From CBDCXF01 sp965223755 (GTDB lineage: Bacteria > Acidobacteriota > Thermoanaerobaculia > Multivoradales > JAHEKO01): 64,000 nt of DNA. A program made the position numbers and the translations under genes. The stretch is taken from positions 372,001 to 436,000 of the forward strand of contig CBDCXF010000002.1 of assembly GCA_965223755.1 (NCBI GenBank), read 5' to 3'. Positions 1-8,807 of the stretch are shown here, piece by piece. The number at the start of each line of letters is the position of its first letter. Position 1 is the first letter of the stretch. Under the pieces are notes generated by a model. That model saw nothing but the letters and a program-made list of their open reading frames with translations, ran no database searches and had not been told where the DNA came from.

Positions 1-157
1 AGAAGACCGCCAACAACGCGCCGTAAAGCGGCACCGATCGGCTTGAGGACAGCGCGAACGGCTGCGTCAGCAGGTCGGCATTGTGCTTGTGCAGGTAGGA
101 CCCAAGCACCACCGCCAGCAAGGCCACCAGGATGAGGAAGAAGGTGCGAAACTTCAT
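1..157 (-). CDS. LapA-like (DUF1049) small membrane protein, 3' part cut by window edge
   Basis: This reading frame begins with MKFRTFFLILVALLAVVLGS and runs off the left edge after about 52 codons. It shows a hydrophobic segment at residues 5-20, a short polar stretch (HKHNADLL), and the start of a second hydrophobic segment (YGALLAVF). That two-helix hairpin layout is typical of lipopolysaccharide-assembly-protein-A-like DUF1049 proteins, which sit in the inner membrane. The ATG lies directly after the stop codon of the DksA-like gene (TAG at 158-160), so the two are probably cotranscribed. The family call rests on N-terminal hydropathy only, because the C-terminal part is outside the window. 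Confidence 0.55.
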   Translation of the reverse strand, partial: MKFRTFFLILVALLAVVLGSYLHKHNADLLTQPFALSSSRSVPLYGALLAVF

Positions 158-517
158 CTAGCCGCGCTCGTTTTCCTCTCGTTCCTGGCAATCCACGCAC
201 AGTCGCGCCCAAGGCACAGCTTCGATCCGTGCCTGCGGGATCTTGGCGGCGCACGACTCACATTCGCCGTACGCACCGCTGTCGAGTCTGGCTATGGCGT
301 CTTCAATTTCGGCCAGGTGATCGTAATCGGCGCTCGAGAGAGCCAAAGTCAGGTCCTTCTGATAGGCCGCCGTCGCCTGATCCACGGGATCTTCGACTGT
401 GTCGGTTCCAGACCGCGATTCCTCGATCTCTTCGTGGTAGATCTTCAACAGTTCATTGCGTTGCGCCAACAAGCGTGTGCGCATTTTGTCGAGTTCTCTA
501 GACCTCACTTGCTTCAA
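158..517 (-). CDS. TraR/DksA-family zinc-finger protein
   Basis: A 119-residue protein with a charged N-terminal helical region (residues 1-75) and a C4 zinc finger formed by Cys86, Cys89, Cys107 and Cys110. This is the arrangement of the DksA/TraR family, whose members bind the RNA polymerase secondary channel and modulate transcription, often with ppGpp. The motif DPVDQAT (about residues 43-49) is typical of the short DksA-like subgroup. The start appears to be TTG (MKQVRSREL); a GTG four codons in is an alternative. It lies 31 bp after rlmH on the same strand and directly before the LapA-like gene. Its specific regulatory role is not readable from the sequence. Confidence 0.9.
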   Translation of the reverse strand: MKQVRSRELDKMRTRLLAQRNELLKIYHEEIEESRSGTDTVEDPVDQATAAYQKDLTLALSSADYDHLAEIEDAIARLDSGAYGECESCAAKIPQARIEAVPWARLCVDCQEREENERG

Positions 518-548
518 CTCCCTACGACATTGGCTACGTTGGAGCCGC

Positions 549-1016
549 CTAGCGGTTCCGTTGGCGGTGATACTTTATGCCGCGAAGCTGCGCAATTCCA
601 CGGTAGATCTGCTCGTACAGCACCAACTTGGCCAAACGGTGCGCGAGGGTGACCGGACCAAAGGAAATCACCTCGTTGGCTTGCGTCAGGACACCTTCGC
701 CGAGCCCCAGATCGGAGCCGAGTACAAAGGTGGGGCCGTGCGGCGTTTCCATCCAACGCGACAGCCGCCGTGCCCACTGCTCTGAAGTGAGACCTTTGCC
801 GCCCTGGTCCAAGGCGATGAACGGGTTGACATCGTGGTGCTGCAGAATCGCCGTTTCCTCCCGTTGCAACCTGGTCGCTTCGTCGCCACCGCGCACGCGA
901 ACCTCTACCTCACTGACCGGATAATGGCGCTGGATGCGCTTGCGATAGTCCTCGAAAAGAGGCTCCCATGCGGCCTCCCGATGCCGGCCGGCCCATAGAA
1001 TTTTGATCTCACGCAT
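549..1016 (-). CDS. rlmH: 23S rRNA (pseudouridine1915-N3)-methyltransferase RlmH
   Basis: A 155-residue SPOUT methyltransferase of normal length. RlmH uses S-adenosylmethionine to methylate pseudouridine 1915 in helix 69 of 23S rRNA in assembled ribosomes. The SAM-binding knot is visible: FVLGSDLGLGEGV near residues 96-108, then a conserved helix (LAHRLAKLVLYEQIYR) and the terminal IKYHR motif near residue 150. The usual glycine-rich FVIGG loop reads FVLGS here. It is divergent from the hydrolase-fold gene at 1062 and probably leads a short operon with the DksA-like and LapA-like genes. Confidence 0.93.
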   Translation of the reverse strand: MREIKILWAGRHREAAWEPLFEDYRKRIQRHYPVSEVEVRVRGGDEATRLQREETAILQHHDVNPFIALDQGGKGLTSEQWARRLSRWMETPHGPTFVLGSDLGLGEGVLTQANEVISFGPVTLAHRLAKLVLYEQIYRGIAQLRGIKYHRQRNR

Positions 1017-1061
1017 GTCCGATTCCTACTAGTTCGGCAGCGCCGAATCGACGCCCTCCCC

Positions 1062-2090
1062 ATGGTAACCTTCGGCGCTCCAATGACGGCCCCCGAACCC
1101 AGCGAACAGTCCCGGCGCGCGCGGCGCAGACGAATGACCAAAGTTCTCGCTTTGGGTGGCGCCGCGGTGGGTATTCCGGCGCTCGTCAACCTGCTCATCG
1201 CCCGTTCCACTCAGCGCATGAAACAGGCAAGTTGGGGCGATCCGAGTCGGTATTCGTGGCGATTTGGGGAAATCTCTTTTCAAAAACTGGGCGAAGGCGA
1301 ACCGATCGTCCTCCTGCACTCCTTGGGCCCCGGTCATGACGGCAGTGAGTGGCGCACAGCCGCCGAACTTTTGGCTCAGTCGTACCGCGTCTACGTACCG
1401 GATCTACTCGGTTGGGGCCGCTCGCAGCGACCCTCGTTGGTTTACGACGACTCGCTTTACATCCGCTTTCTGTCCGATTTTATTGACGATGTCGTCGGTC
1501 AACCGGCGATCTTGTTTGCCGCCGGAGTCACCGCGCCCTACGCGGCCCGCGTGGCGCTCGATGAACCCAACAAGGTCGACATGCTCGGCTTGGTTCATCC
1601 TCCCGCGGTCGAAGGCGTTGCGCCCGAACCCGATCTCAAGGATGCGCTCCTGCGCAAGCTCCTGCGCACGCCGATCCTCGGCACTTCCGCCCTCAACCTC
1701 TACACCAGCCGTCGCGCCATTGAAAACCACCTTCGCGAAGTGGTGTCGGCGAGGCCCGAACTGGTGGCGGCCAGTGACACCGAGCGCTTCTACACCTCGG
1801 CCCACCAAGAAGGTGCCCACGCCGCCCTCGCCTCCTATCTGTCGGGTTTTCTCAACCATCAGATCGGCGAAGACGTGGCCCGCCTCCAGCAACCCCTGTG
1901 GCTGTCGTGGGGCCGCGGCGCCCAAGACGAGAGTGTGCGCCTGCAACTCGAGAGCTGGCTCAAAGCGCAGCCGGCAGCCGAAATCGATGTCTACGACGGT
2001 GTCGGCATGTTGCCGCATTGGGAACTGGCCGACGAGTTCGGCCAGCGGGCGGTGCGCTTTTTGACTCAGGCCGCTACCGTCGCCGGCTGA
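1062..2090 (+). CDS. alpha/beta-hydrolase-fold protein lacking the canonical nucleophile
   Basis: A 342-residue protein with a basic N-terminus and a probable membrane anchor (residues 27-47), then an alpha/beta-hydrolase domain. Recognisable are the HG-like strand end (IVLLHS, about 82-87), the PDLLGWGRS turn near 112-120 and a late LPHWELADEF segment carrying the expected catalytic histidine. The nucleophile elbow, normally GxSxG, reads LFAAGVTAP at 151-159, so Gly replaces Ser. It may be a pseudoenzyme or use unusual chemistry. An in-frame ATG at 1083 is an alternative start. The gene ends 9 bp before ileS and is probably cotranscribed with it. Substrate unknown. Confidence 0.8.
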   Translation: MVTFGAPMTAPEPSEQSRRARRRRMTKVLALGGAAVGIPALVNLLIARSTQRMKQASWGDPSRYSWRFGEISFQKLGEGEPIVLLHSLGPGHDGSEWRTAAELLAQSYRVYVPDLLGWGRSQRPSLVYDDSLYIRFLSDFIDDVVGQPAILFAAGVTAPYAARVALDEPNKVDMLGLVHPPAVEGVAPEPDLKDALLRKLLRTPILGTSALNLYTSRRAIENHLREVVSARPELVAASDTERFYTSAHQEGAHAALASYLSGFLNHQIGEDVARLQQPLWLSWGRGAQDESVRLQLESWLKAQPAAEIDVYDGVGMLPHWELADEFGQRAVRFLTQAATVAG

Positions 2091-2099
2091 CCCAACCTC

Positions 2100-5000
2100 A
2101 TGTCTCGCAATCCCTTCCCGAAGGCCCGTTCGGGGTACCCGTTCCCCGCGCTTGAGCGGGAAGTCCTCGACTTCTGGGAACGCGAGGACATCTTTGCCAA
2201 GACTTTGCAGCACACCCGGGACGGGGCTTCGTTCGTGTTCTACGATGGCCCGCCGACCGCCAACAACGTGCCCCACGTCGGCCACGTAGTCACCCGAGTC
2301 ATCAAAGATCTCTTCCCGCGGTACCGGACCATGCGCGGCGACCATGTCGAACGCAAGGCCGGTTGGGACACTCATGGCCTGCCGGTCGAAATCGAGGTCG
2401 AGAAAAGTCTCGGCTTCTTGGGCAAGGAGCAGATCGAGGCCTTCGGCATCGCCGAGTTCAACGCCCGTTGCCTCGAGAGCGTTCACACCTACGAGGCGCA
2501 GTGGCGGGCGATGAGCGAGAGGGTTGGCTACTGGATCGATCTCGAAAACCCCTACTTCACCTACACCAATCAGTACATCGAGTCGGTGTGGTCATCGCTC
2601 AAGTCCCTGTGGGACAAAGGCCTGTTGGCCGAGGGCTACAAGATCCAGCCGTACTGCGCGCGTTGCGGCACAACCCTGTCAAGCCACGAGGTGGCCCAGA
2701 ACTACCAGGAGACTTCCGATCCATCGGTGTGGGTGTTGTTTCCGGTCCGTGAGGGACAAACGGTGCGCCAGCTCGACGGCTCCGAGGTCGAGCTTCCGGC
2801 GGGAACCAACCTCATTGCCTGGACCACCACGCCCTGGACCCTGACCGGACACACAGGACTCGCCGTCCATCCCGACTTCACCTACCGTTTATTCGCCGAC
2901 CCACGAGACCCCGAACGGCACTTCATTGCCGCCGCCAATCTCGACAATCCGATTCCGTTGGTCGTTGACCAAGACGGCAAGCCGGTGCAGCTCGACCTGC
3001 GCGACCGACCGGCAACGCTGGAGCTCGCCGGAGAGAGCTTGGTGGGGCTGCGCTACGACCGGCCCTTTGCGACTCCCTTCGACGCCGCTGACGAATCGAC
3101 ATTCGACCCGCCTCCCAACGACGAACATGGTTGGGCGGTGTTGGCCGCCGACTACGTCACCGTCAGCGAGGGGACGGGGATCGTCCACACCGCTCCCGCC
3201 TACGGCGCCGACGACTACCAATCGGGGCGCAAATACGGCCTCCCCTTCTCGCTGACCGTCGACGACGAAGGCAAGATGATGGACCTCGAAGGGATGAAGG
3301 AGGTCGCCGGACTGTGGTTCAAGGATGCCGACGCGGTGCTCAAGGCCGACCTCAAGAATCGTCGATTGCTGCTCGCCTCGCAGAGCTACAGCCACAACTA
3401 TCCCTTTTGCTGGCGTTGCGACACGCCGCTGCTCTATTACGCCTCCAAATCATGGTTCGTGCTCACCACCAAGCGCGCCGAGCAACTGGTCGAACTCAAC
3501 AAGGCCATCGGCTGGCTACCAGCCCATGTCGGGGAGCGGCGTTTCGGCAATTGGCTTGAGAATGTGGTGGATTGGGCGCTCTCGCGCAAACGTTATTGGG
3601 GCACGCCGTTGCCAGTGTGGCATTGCAATCGTTGCGACCACACTGATGTTGTCGGTTCCTTTGCCGACTTGTTCGCCCTCGCTGAGATCGACGCTCCGAC
3701 CGATCTCTACGACCGTGAACAGTTCGATCCCCACAGGCCCTTCGTCGACCGCTATGCCGATCTCGATTCGGGAGATGCCCGCTTCGTTTGGCCTTGCCCC
3801 GACTGTCATGAAGGCACCGTCGGCCGAGTCGAAGACGTCATCGACGCCTGGTACGACTCGGGGTCAATGCCCTTTGCGCAGCACCACTACCTGCCCCACC
3901 TCGGCGGCGACCAAGGGAAGGGTTTTGATCCCGAAGAAAAAATCGGGTTTCCCGCTGACTTCATCTCGGAAGCGGTGGACCAGACGCGCGGATGGTTCTA
4001 CACCCTGCACGCCCTTGGCGTGCTGCTATTCGACTCGGTCGCCTACAAAAACTGCGTCGTACTCGGACACATCAACGACGAGACCGGCCGCAAGATGTCC
4101 AAACGACTCGGCAACGTCGTCGAGCCCATGGAGGTCATCGAAGCAAACGGCGCCGACGCCATGCGCTGGTACTTCTGCGTCAGCAATCCAACCGTCAACT
4201 CACGCTTTTCCGCCAAATTGGTGCGTGAGGCTGCGCAGAAATTCCTGCTGCCGCTGTGGAATGCGCTGTCGTTCTTCAGCATCTACGCCAACCTCGACGA
4301 TTGGCATCCCTCTTCAGACAACGACGGCAGTCACAGTACCAGCCCTTCGACGCTGGATCGCTGGCTCCTCTCGCGCCTCAACCGCCTCATCAACGAAACC
4401 GGTGAGCATCTCGACGGATACCGTGTTGCCGACGCCGCACGGGGGATCGAGGTCTTCCTCGATGAACTCACCAACTGGTACATCCGGCGCAGCCGTAAGC
4501 GTTTCTGGGCCGGTGACGAGGGCGACGCACTCGACAAGGAAGCTGCCTACCAGACTCTGTACGCCGCTTTGACCACTCTGTCGAAGTTGATCGCTCCTTT
4601 CGCTCCCTTTGTCGCCGAAGTACTCCATCGGGATCTGGTGCGCAGCCAAGACCCCAACGCCGCGGAAAGCGTGCATCTGACAGCGTGGCCCGAAATCGAT
4701 GAGTCCGCGCTTGATGCCGATCTGGAGCAAGCCATTGGAGATGTGCAGCGCATCGTCCGGCTCGGGCACGCCGCCCGCAACAGCCACTCGGTGCGCACGC
4801 GCCAGCCCCTTGCTTCGGTGACCGTTATTTCGGCTGACCCGGAGTTGGCCGATCGCGTTGCGCCCCATCTGGAACTCTTATGGGACGAACTCAACGTCCG
4901 CGAAGTCGCGTGGGCCGAGGATCGGTCTCTTTTCGTGAAGCATCAGATTCGCCCCGTCTTTCCCAAACTGGGGCCGCGCGTCGGCAAAAACATGCCGGCA

Positions 5001-5477
5001 ATCAAAAAGGCACTGGAAGAAGCCGACGGCGACCGGCTCGCAGAGCAGATCGAGGCCGAGGGCTCGATCACCGTCCACGCCGGCGATCAAGAATGGACGC
5101 TCAGCAGCGACGAGGTGGAAGTGGTGCTCAACGAACGCGAGGGAGTCGCGACCGAAGGCGACCGCGAACTACTGGTGGTCCTCGACACTCAACTGGATCA
5201 AGACCTTATCGACGCCGGACGGGCCCGCGAAGTCGTGCACAAGTTGCAGACGGCGCGCAAAGCTCAGGATCTGGAATATGCCGACCGCATTGAAGTCGCC
5301 TACAATGCCGACCCCGAGTTGGAACGCGCCATTGAAACCCACCGAGATTGGATCGCGGGCGAGACCCTGACGACTTCATGGACCCAAAAACTTGTCGATG
5401 AGGCTCACTCAGAGTCCGTCGATGAGCTTCCATTCTCGTTTTTCATTACCGTGCAGGAGTCGCCCAACCGAGGGTGA
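2100..5477 (+). CDS. ileS: isoleucine--tRNA ligase, large eukaryote-like (type 2) form
   Basis: A 1125-residue class I aminoacyl-tRNA synthetase that charges tRNA-Ile. The HIGH motif is HVGH at residues 59-62 and the KMSKS motif is KMSKR near 665-669. Cys-rich elements (PYCARCG, FCWRCD) and the class-typical VDQTRGWFYT block are present, followed by a long anticodon-binding C-terminus. The variant motifs and the length above 1050 residues fit the eukaryote-like type 2 group rather than the shorter E. coli-like group. The synthesis and editing regions appear continuous, with no frameshift. The gene follows the hydrolase-fold gene by 9 bp. Confidence 0.96.
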   Translation: MSRNPFPKARSGYPFPALEREVLDFWEREDIFAKTLQHTRDGASFVFYDGPPTANNVPHVGHVVTRVIKDLFPRYRTMRGDHVERKAGWDTHGLPVEIEVEKSLGFLGKEQIEAFGIAEFNARCLESVHTYEAQWRAMSERVGYWIDLENPYFTYTNQYIESVWSSLKSLWDKGLLAEGYKIQPYCARCGTTLSSHEVAQNYQETSDPSVWVLFPVREGQTVRQLDGSEVELPAGTNLIAWTTTPWTLTGHTGLAVHPDFTYRLFADPRDPERHFIAAANLDNPIPLVVDQDGKPVQLDLRDRPATLELAGESLVGLRYDRPFATPFDAADESTFDPPPNDEHGWAVLAADYVTVSEGTGIVHTAPAYGADDYQSGRKYGLPFSLTVDDEGKMMDLEGMKEVAGLWFKDADAVLKADLKNRRLLLASQSYSHNYPFCWRCDTPLLYYASKSWFVLTTKRAEQLVELNKAIGWLPAHVGERRFGNWLENVVDWALSRKRYWGTPLPVWHCNRCDHTDVVGSFADLFALAEIDAPTDLYDREQFDPHRPFVDRYADLDSGDARFVWPCPDCHEGTVGRVEDVIDAWYDSGSMPFAQHHYLPHLGGDQGKGFDPEEKIGFPADFISEAVDQTRGWFYTLHALGVLLFDSVAYKNCVVLGHINDETGRKMSKRLGNVVEPMEVIEANGADAMRWYFCVSNPTVNSRFSAKLVREAAQKFLLPLWNALSFFSIYANLDDWHPSSDNDGSHSTSPSTLDRWLLSRLNRLINETGEHLDGYRVADAARGIEVFLDELTNWYIRRSRKRFWAGDEGDALDKEAAYQTLYAALTTLSKLIAPFAPFVAEVLHRDLVRSQDPNAAESVHLTAWPEIDESALDADLEQAIGDVQRIVRLGHAARNSHSVRTRQPLASVTVISADPELADRVAPHLELLWDELNVREVAWAEDRSLFVKHQIRPVFPKLGPRVGKNMPAIKKALEEADGDRLAEQIEAEGSITVHAGDQEWTLSSDEVEVVLNEREGVATEGDRELLVVLDTQLDQDLIDAGRAREVVHKLQTARKAQDLEYADRIEVAYNADPELERAIETHRDWIAGETLTTSWTQKLVDEAHSESVDELPFSFFITVQESPNRG

Positions 5478-5500
5478 AGCCACGGAGGAGAGACCCCCGA

Positions 5501-5550
5501 GGAGAGCCCCCTCAAGGAGAGCCCCTCAAGGGGAGCCCCTCAAGGAGAGC
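5501..5550. repeat. short tandem repeat carrying several Shine-Dalgarno-like AAGGAG copies
   Basis: Between ileS and the phosphohexomutase there are about three and a half copies of a 14-15 bp unit (GGAGAGCCCCTCAA with small variations). Each junction recreates AAGGAG or AAGGGG. The last copy provides the ribosome-binding site before the ATG at 5557. Copy-number change here would alter the leader of the downstream gene. Confidence 0.7.
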
Positions 5551-5556
5551 AAAGGC

Positions 5557-6909
5557 ATGGCCGGAATCTTCAAAGCCTACGACGTACGCGGGGTCTACCC
5601 CGACCCATTGAACGAAACCATCGCCGAGCAGATCGGGCGGGCGTTTCCGCTGGTCTTGGATCGAGACGATCGAGCCAAAGGGCACGCGGTGGTGGTCAGC
5701 CGCGATATGCGCAGCCACAGCGACCCTCTCTCCGAGGCGTTGATCCACGGGCTGACTACGGCGGGACTCGACGTCATCGACATTGGACTCGCGACCACAC
5801 CGATGAACTACTTCGCAGTCGGTTTTCTGGATACCGCCGCGGGGATCCAGGTCACCGCCAGCCACAACCCCGCTAAATACAACGGCTTCAAGTTCTCCCG
5901 CCGCGGTGCTCGCCCGGTTTCGGGGGATCATGGAATTCCTCTCTTGGAAAAGACCGTGGCCAGCGGCAACTTTCCCGAGCCGCACCGGATCGGGCGGGTC
6001 TCTTCTCAAGGGATCTTCGAAACCTACGTGCAGTGGGCGCTGACTTTCTTAGATCGCTCAGTCGATCGGCGGCTCAAGGTGGCCATCGACGCAGCCAACG
6101 GCATGGGCTGCATCTACCGGCCGATTCTGGAGCAACTCGGCATCGAAGTGGTGCCGCTCTACTTCGAACTCGACGGTACCTTTCCCAACCACGAGGCCAA
6201 TCCACTCAAGCTGGAGAATTTGCGTGACTTGAGCGAGCTGGTGGTCGAAAGCGGCGCCGACCTCGGAATTTGCTTCGACGGCGACGCCGATCGCGCCGCG
6301 TTCGTCGACGAGACCGGCGCCCCCGTCGGTAGCGACCTCATCACCGCCCTCATCGCCGGCGAGCTGCTCGCCCGCGAACCCGACAAACACATCCTCTATG
6401 ACCTGCGCTCGTCCCGTGCGGTCGCCGAGTACATCGAGGAGAAGGGAGGCGTTCCGGTGCGCGAGCGCGTCGGCCATTCCTTCATGAAGGCCACCCTGCG
6501 GGCGGTTCAAGGACTGTTTGGCGGCGAGCTAGCCGGACACTACTACTTTCGCGACGCCAACCACGCCGACTCCTCCATCCTCGCCGTCATCGAAGTGCTC
6601 AATCTGCTGCGCCACAGCGGCGGCAAGATGTCCGAGGTCGTGGCCCCCTTATTGCGCTACGCCAAGAGTCCCGAGGTCAACTTCGAGGTCGAGGACAAGC
6701 AGGGCAAAATCGACGAACTCGCGGCCGAGTACGGCGACGCCGAGATCGATTTTTTGGATGGAATCACCTGCTCCTACGAGGATTGGTGGTTCAATGTGCG
6801 TCCATCCAATACCGAGCCGTATTTGCGGTTGGTGTTGGAGGCGAAGGATGAGGAGAGCCTGGCGACGCGTCGAGCTGATCTCGAAGGCCTACTTGGAAAT
6901 CCAGTCTGA
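5557..6909 (+). CDS. phosphomannomutase/phosphoglucomutase
   Basis: A 450-residue alpha-D-phosphohexomutase, probably interconverting hexose-6-phosphate and hexose-1-phosphate for cell-surface polysaccharide precursors. The phosphoserine loop TASHNP places the catalytic Ser at 102. The metal loop DGDADR has its aspartates at 241, 243 and 245. The sugar-binding loop reads GELAGHYYF, and the C-terminal phosphate-binding motif is VRPSNTEPYLRL. The ATG at 5557 was chosen because AAGGAG lies just upstream and the protein then begins MAGIFKAYDVRGVYPD, as in the family. The open frame extends upstream over the ileS end, but that part is not family-like. Mannose versus glucose preference cannot be decided. 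Confidence 0.93.
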   Translation: MAGIFKAYDVRGVYPDPLNETIAEQIGRAFPLVLDRDDRAKGHAVVVSRDMRSHSDPLSEALIHGLTTAGLDVIDIGLATTPMNYFAVGFLDTAAGIQVTASHNPAKYNGFKFSRRGARPVSGDHGIPLLEKTVASGNFPEPHRIGRVSSQGIFETYVQWALTFLDRSVDRRLKVAIDAANGMGCIYRPILEQLGIEVVPLYFELDGTFPNHEANPLKLENLRDLSELVVESGADLGICFDGDADRAAFVDETGAPVGSDLITALIAGELLAREPDKHILYDLRSSRAVAEYIEEKGGVPVRERVGHSFMKATLRAVQGLFGGELAGHYYFRDANHADSSILAVIEVLNLLRHSGGKMSEVVAPLLRYAKSPEVNFEVEDKQGKIDELAAEYGDAEIDFLDGITCSYEDWWFNVRPSNTEPYLRLVLEAKDEESLATRRADLEGLLGNPV

Positions 6910-6949
6910 CGGAAGCAAATTCGAGAGCGTGCTCGTTGTGCGTAGTTCA

Positions 6950-7864
6950 ATGACTACATTCACAGGCAGGCAAGGACGCTCTGTTACTGCTTTGTTTGTA
7001 GCATCTCTCTCGTTGCTGATCGCCTCATCGTCGCCCGGCCAGACCGCAGCTGAGGACGCGCTCAGCCTGGCCGCTTCAGCTCACCGAGAAGGCAATCACC
7101 GCAGAGAACTGAAAATCCTCACCAAGGCAGCGAAAGCTACTGACAACCCCAAAGTTCTCTTTTGGTTGGCCGAAGCTCGGCTTGAGAACGGCCTTACCCG
7201 GAAAAGCGCGTTCGCCGCCGAAGCAGCTTGGAAACTGTCTTCGGATTCGGTCCTTAGAGCCGACGCGGCGAGCTTAGTCGGCAGGATCTTGTTCTTCTCC
7301 GCGCAACAAGATGGCGGAGAAAAAGGTACCTACGAAAAAGCGCGGCGCGGTTACGCAAGGGCAGCCGAATGGTTCCGAGCAAGTACCAACGACGCGCCTG
7401 AGAATGGTACCGCTTGGTTCTTTCTCGGCTTAGCGCTTAGTGCAGCGAACGATCATTCAGGCGCCGTTACCGCCATGCGACAAGCACTTCAAAATAATGT
7501 CGATAGCTCCTGTGGAACACGAGCCAAAGCACTCATTACTAGCTGGGAGGAGCTCCTGACAGCAAATGGAGGAAATCTGGACCAACATTTCGTTCCGCCG
7601 GAGGCTCTGGAGCGAACGCAGCCGAGATATACAGAGAACGCACGGCAAGCAGGCTTCAGTGGAGCTGTTACGACTTTGGTCCTGCTCAACCAATCAGGCG
7701 CGGTCGAGTTTGTCTGCTCATTTAACCAGTTACCCTATGGACTGACCGAGCAGACGGAACAAGCCCTCCGTCGCTGGGTCTACGCACCACCCATCGGCTC
7801 ACCCAGCGGTCGTCCCATTCCCTTCTCTTTTATCGTAACCACCGAGTTCTCAGTAACAAGATAG
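6950..7864 (+). CDS. secreted TPR protein with TonB-like C-terminal domain
   Basis: A 304-residue protein. From the ATG at 6950 it has a signal-peptide-like N-terminus (basic, then ALFVASLSLLIASSSPG). The middle shows TPR-like helices (PKVLFWLAEARLENG and AWFFLGLALSAANDHSGAVTAMRQAL). The C-terminus, from about residue 215, resembles the energy-transducer TonB domain: a P-x-Y-T-E-x-A-R stretch followed by VTTLVLLNQSGAV and a terminal VYAPP segment. Isolated TonB-like domains like this are common in Acidobacteriota and need not energise outer-membrane receptors. Base composition looks less GC-rich than its neighbours. It is convergent with the YugP-type peptidase. The upstream frame extension overlaps the mutase and was not used. 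Confidence 0.72.
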   Translation: MTTFTGRQGRSVTALFVASLSLLIASSSPGQTAAEDALSLAASAHREGNHRRELKILTKAAKATDNPKVLFWLAEARLENGLTRKSAFAAEAAWKLSSDSVLRADAASLVGRILFFSAQQDGGEKGTYEKARRGYARAAEWFRASTNDAPENGTAWFFLGLALSAANDHSGAVTAMRQALQNNVDSSCGTRAKALITSWEELLTANGGNLDQHFVPPEALERTQPRYTENARQAGFSGAVTTLVLLNQSGAVEFVCSFNQLPYGLTEQTEQALRRWVYAPPIGSPSGRPIPFSFIVTTEFSVTR

Positions 7865-7873
7865 ATCTGTTAC
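7853..7873. terminator. possible shared hairpin between convergent genes
   Basis: The arms GTAACAAGA and TCTGTTAC can pair across the overlapping ends of two convergent genes (stop codons at 7862-7864 and 7870-7872). There is no strong T-run, so a Rho-independent terminator role is tentative. Confidence 0.35.
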
Positions 7874-8535
7874 CGCCTCGCCAACCCAACGAAATACACC
7901 AACTGCAGAATCCCCATCAAAGCCGCGGCCACATAGGTCATTGCCGCCGCGTTGAGAACTTTGTCCACACCGGTGCGCTCGTTCTCGAAAACAATTCCTT
8001 GTTCCACAATGAGCTTTTTGGCTCGGTTGGAGGCGTCGAATTCGACCGGCAAGGTGACGAGTTGGAACAGCACAACGGCGCTGAAGAGCGCCACGCCGGC
8101 CCAAATCAGACCGCTGCTCTGCATGAACATTCCCACCATGAGGATGAGAAAGCCCATGCGCGAACCGGCACTCGCTGTCGGCACCAGCAACGTGCGCAGG
8201 CCGAGGGCCGGATACTTGGTGGCGTGTTGGATGGCGTGACCGGCTTCGTGGCAGGCGACCCCTACCGCGGCGATCGACCGCGCCCCGTAGACCGGCTCTG
8301 ATAGAGCAAGCTTCTTGGTCGCCGGGTTGTAGTGATCGGACAGCATGCCCTTCGACCGGGTGACTTCGACGTCGCGAATCCCAGCGCTGGCGAGCAGGCG
8401 TTGAGCTGCTTCAGCACCCGTCATCCCGGACGACGCGGCGACACGGGAGTATTTCTTGAATGCGGAACGTGTTTTTGCCGCCGCCCACATCGATAGCAGC
8501 AGAGCGGGAAGAATCATTAACCAATAAGAACCCAT
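7870..8535 (-). CDS. YugP-type membrane zinc metallopeptidase
   Basis: A 221-residue integral-membrane protein. It has an N-terminal helix (residues 5-20), a soluble part and the zinc-binding motif HEAGH at residues 96-100. After that come two or three hydrophobic segments (MGFLILMVGMFMQ, AGVALFSAVVLFQLVTL, YVAAALMGILQLVYFVG). The motif ACHEAGHAIQHA and the length match the neutral zinc metallopeptidase family of B. subtilis YugP. The physiological substrate of the family is not known. It stands alone, convergent with the TonB/TPR gene. Confidence 0.9.
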   Translation of the reverse strand: MGSYWLMILPALLLSMWAAAKTRSAFKKYSRVAASSGMTGAEAAQRLLASAGIRDVEVTRSKGMLSDHYNPATKKLALSEPVYGARSIAAVGVACHEAGHAIQHATKYPALGLRTLLVPTASAGSRMGFLILMVGMFMQSSGLIWAGVALFSAVVLFQLVTLPVEFDASNRAKKLIVEQGIVFENERTGVDKVLNAAAMTYVAAALMGILQLVYFVGLARR

Positions 8536-8678
8536 AAGAGTTTCTCCTCTCGCTTAGCGTAACAACCACGTGCGCTAGTCCATTCCAACCGTTACTTTTA
8601 CCGAGAGCGCCGCGGTTTTGAATCGATAGAAGTCTCGCTGCAAGCGTCGGGCGCAGCGGCTGCCTGAGTCAATATTAG

Positions 8679-8742
8679 GAGCGCGGCAGCGCGAAGGCGA
8701 GCGGGTCGCTGTAAGTCCGAACAGCGCGAGCTGTCTTCTGGC
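8679..8742 (+). repeat. dispersed intergenic repeat, copy 1
   Basis: This copy begins GAGCGCGGCAGCGCGAAGG and ends GCGAGCTGTCTTCTGGC, with a variable core of about 24 bp. Related copies lie at 20844-20911 (reverse) and 26718-26770. It sits about 65 bp upstream of the SDR start codon. Confidence 0.6.
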
Positions 8743-8795
8743 GATCAAAACCGCAGCGCGATCCGAGCGAAGGTGATTCGCCTCGAGGAGAATGC

Positions 8796-8801
8796 TAAGT
8801 T
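8796..8801 (+). promoter_or_regulatory. candidate leaderless -10 element (TAAGTT) for the SDR gene
   Basis: TAAGTT lies 6 nt before the ATG at 8808, so transcription would start at or next to the start codon. It is the weakest of the TANNNT set described in the findings, and no clear -35 is visible. Confidence 0.35.
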
Positions 8802-8807
8802 CCTGAC

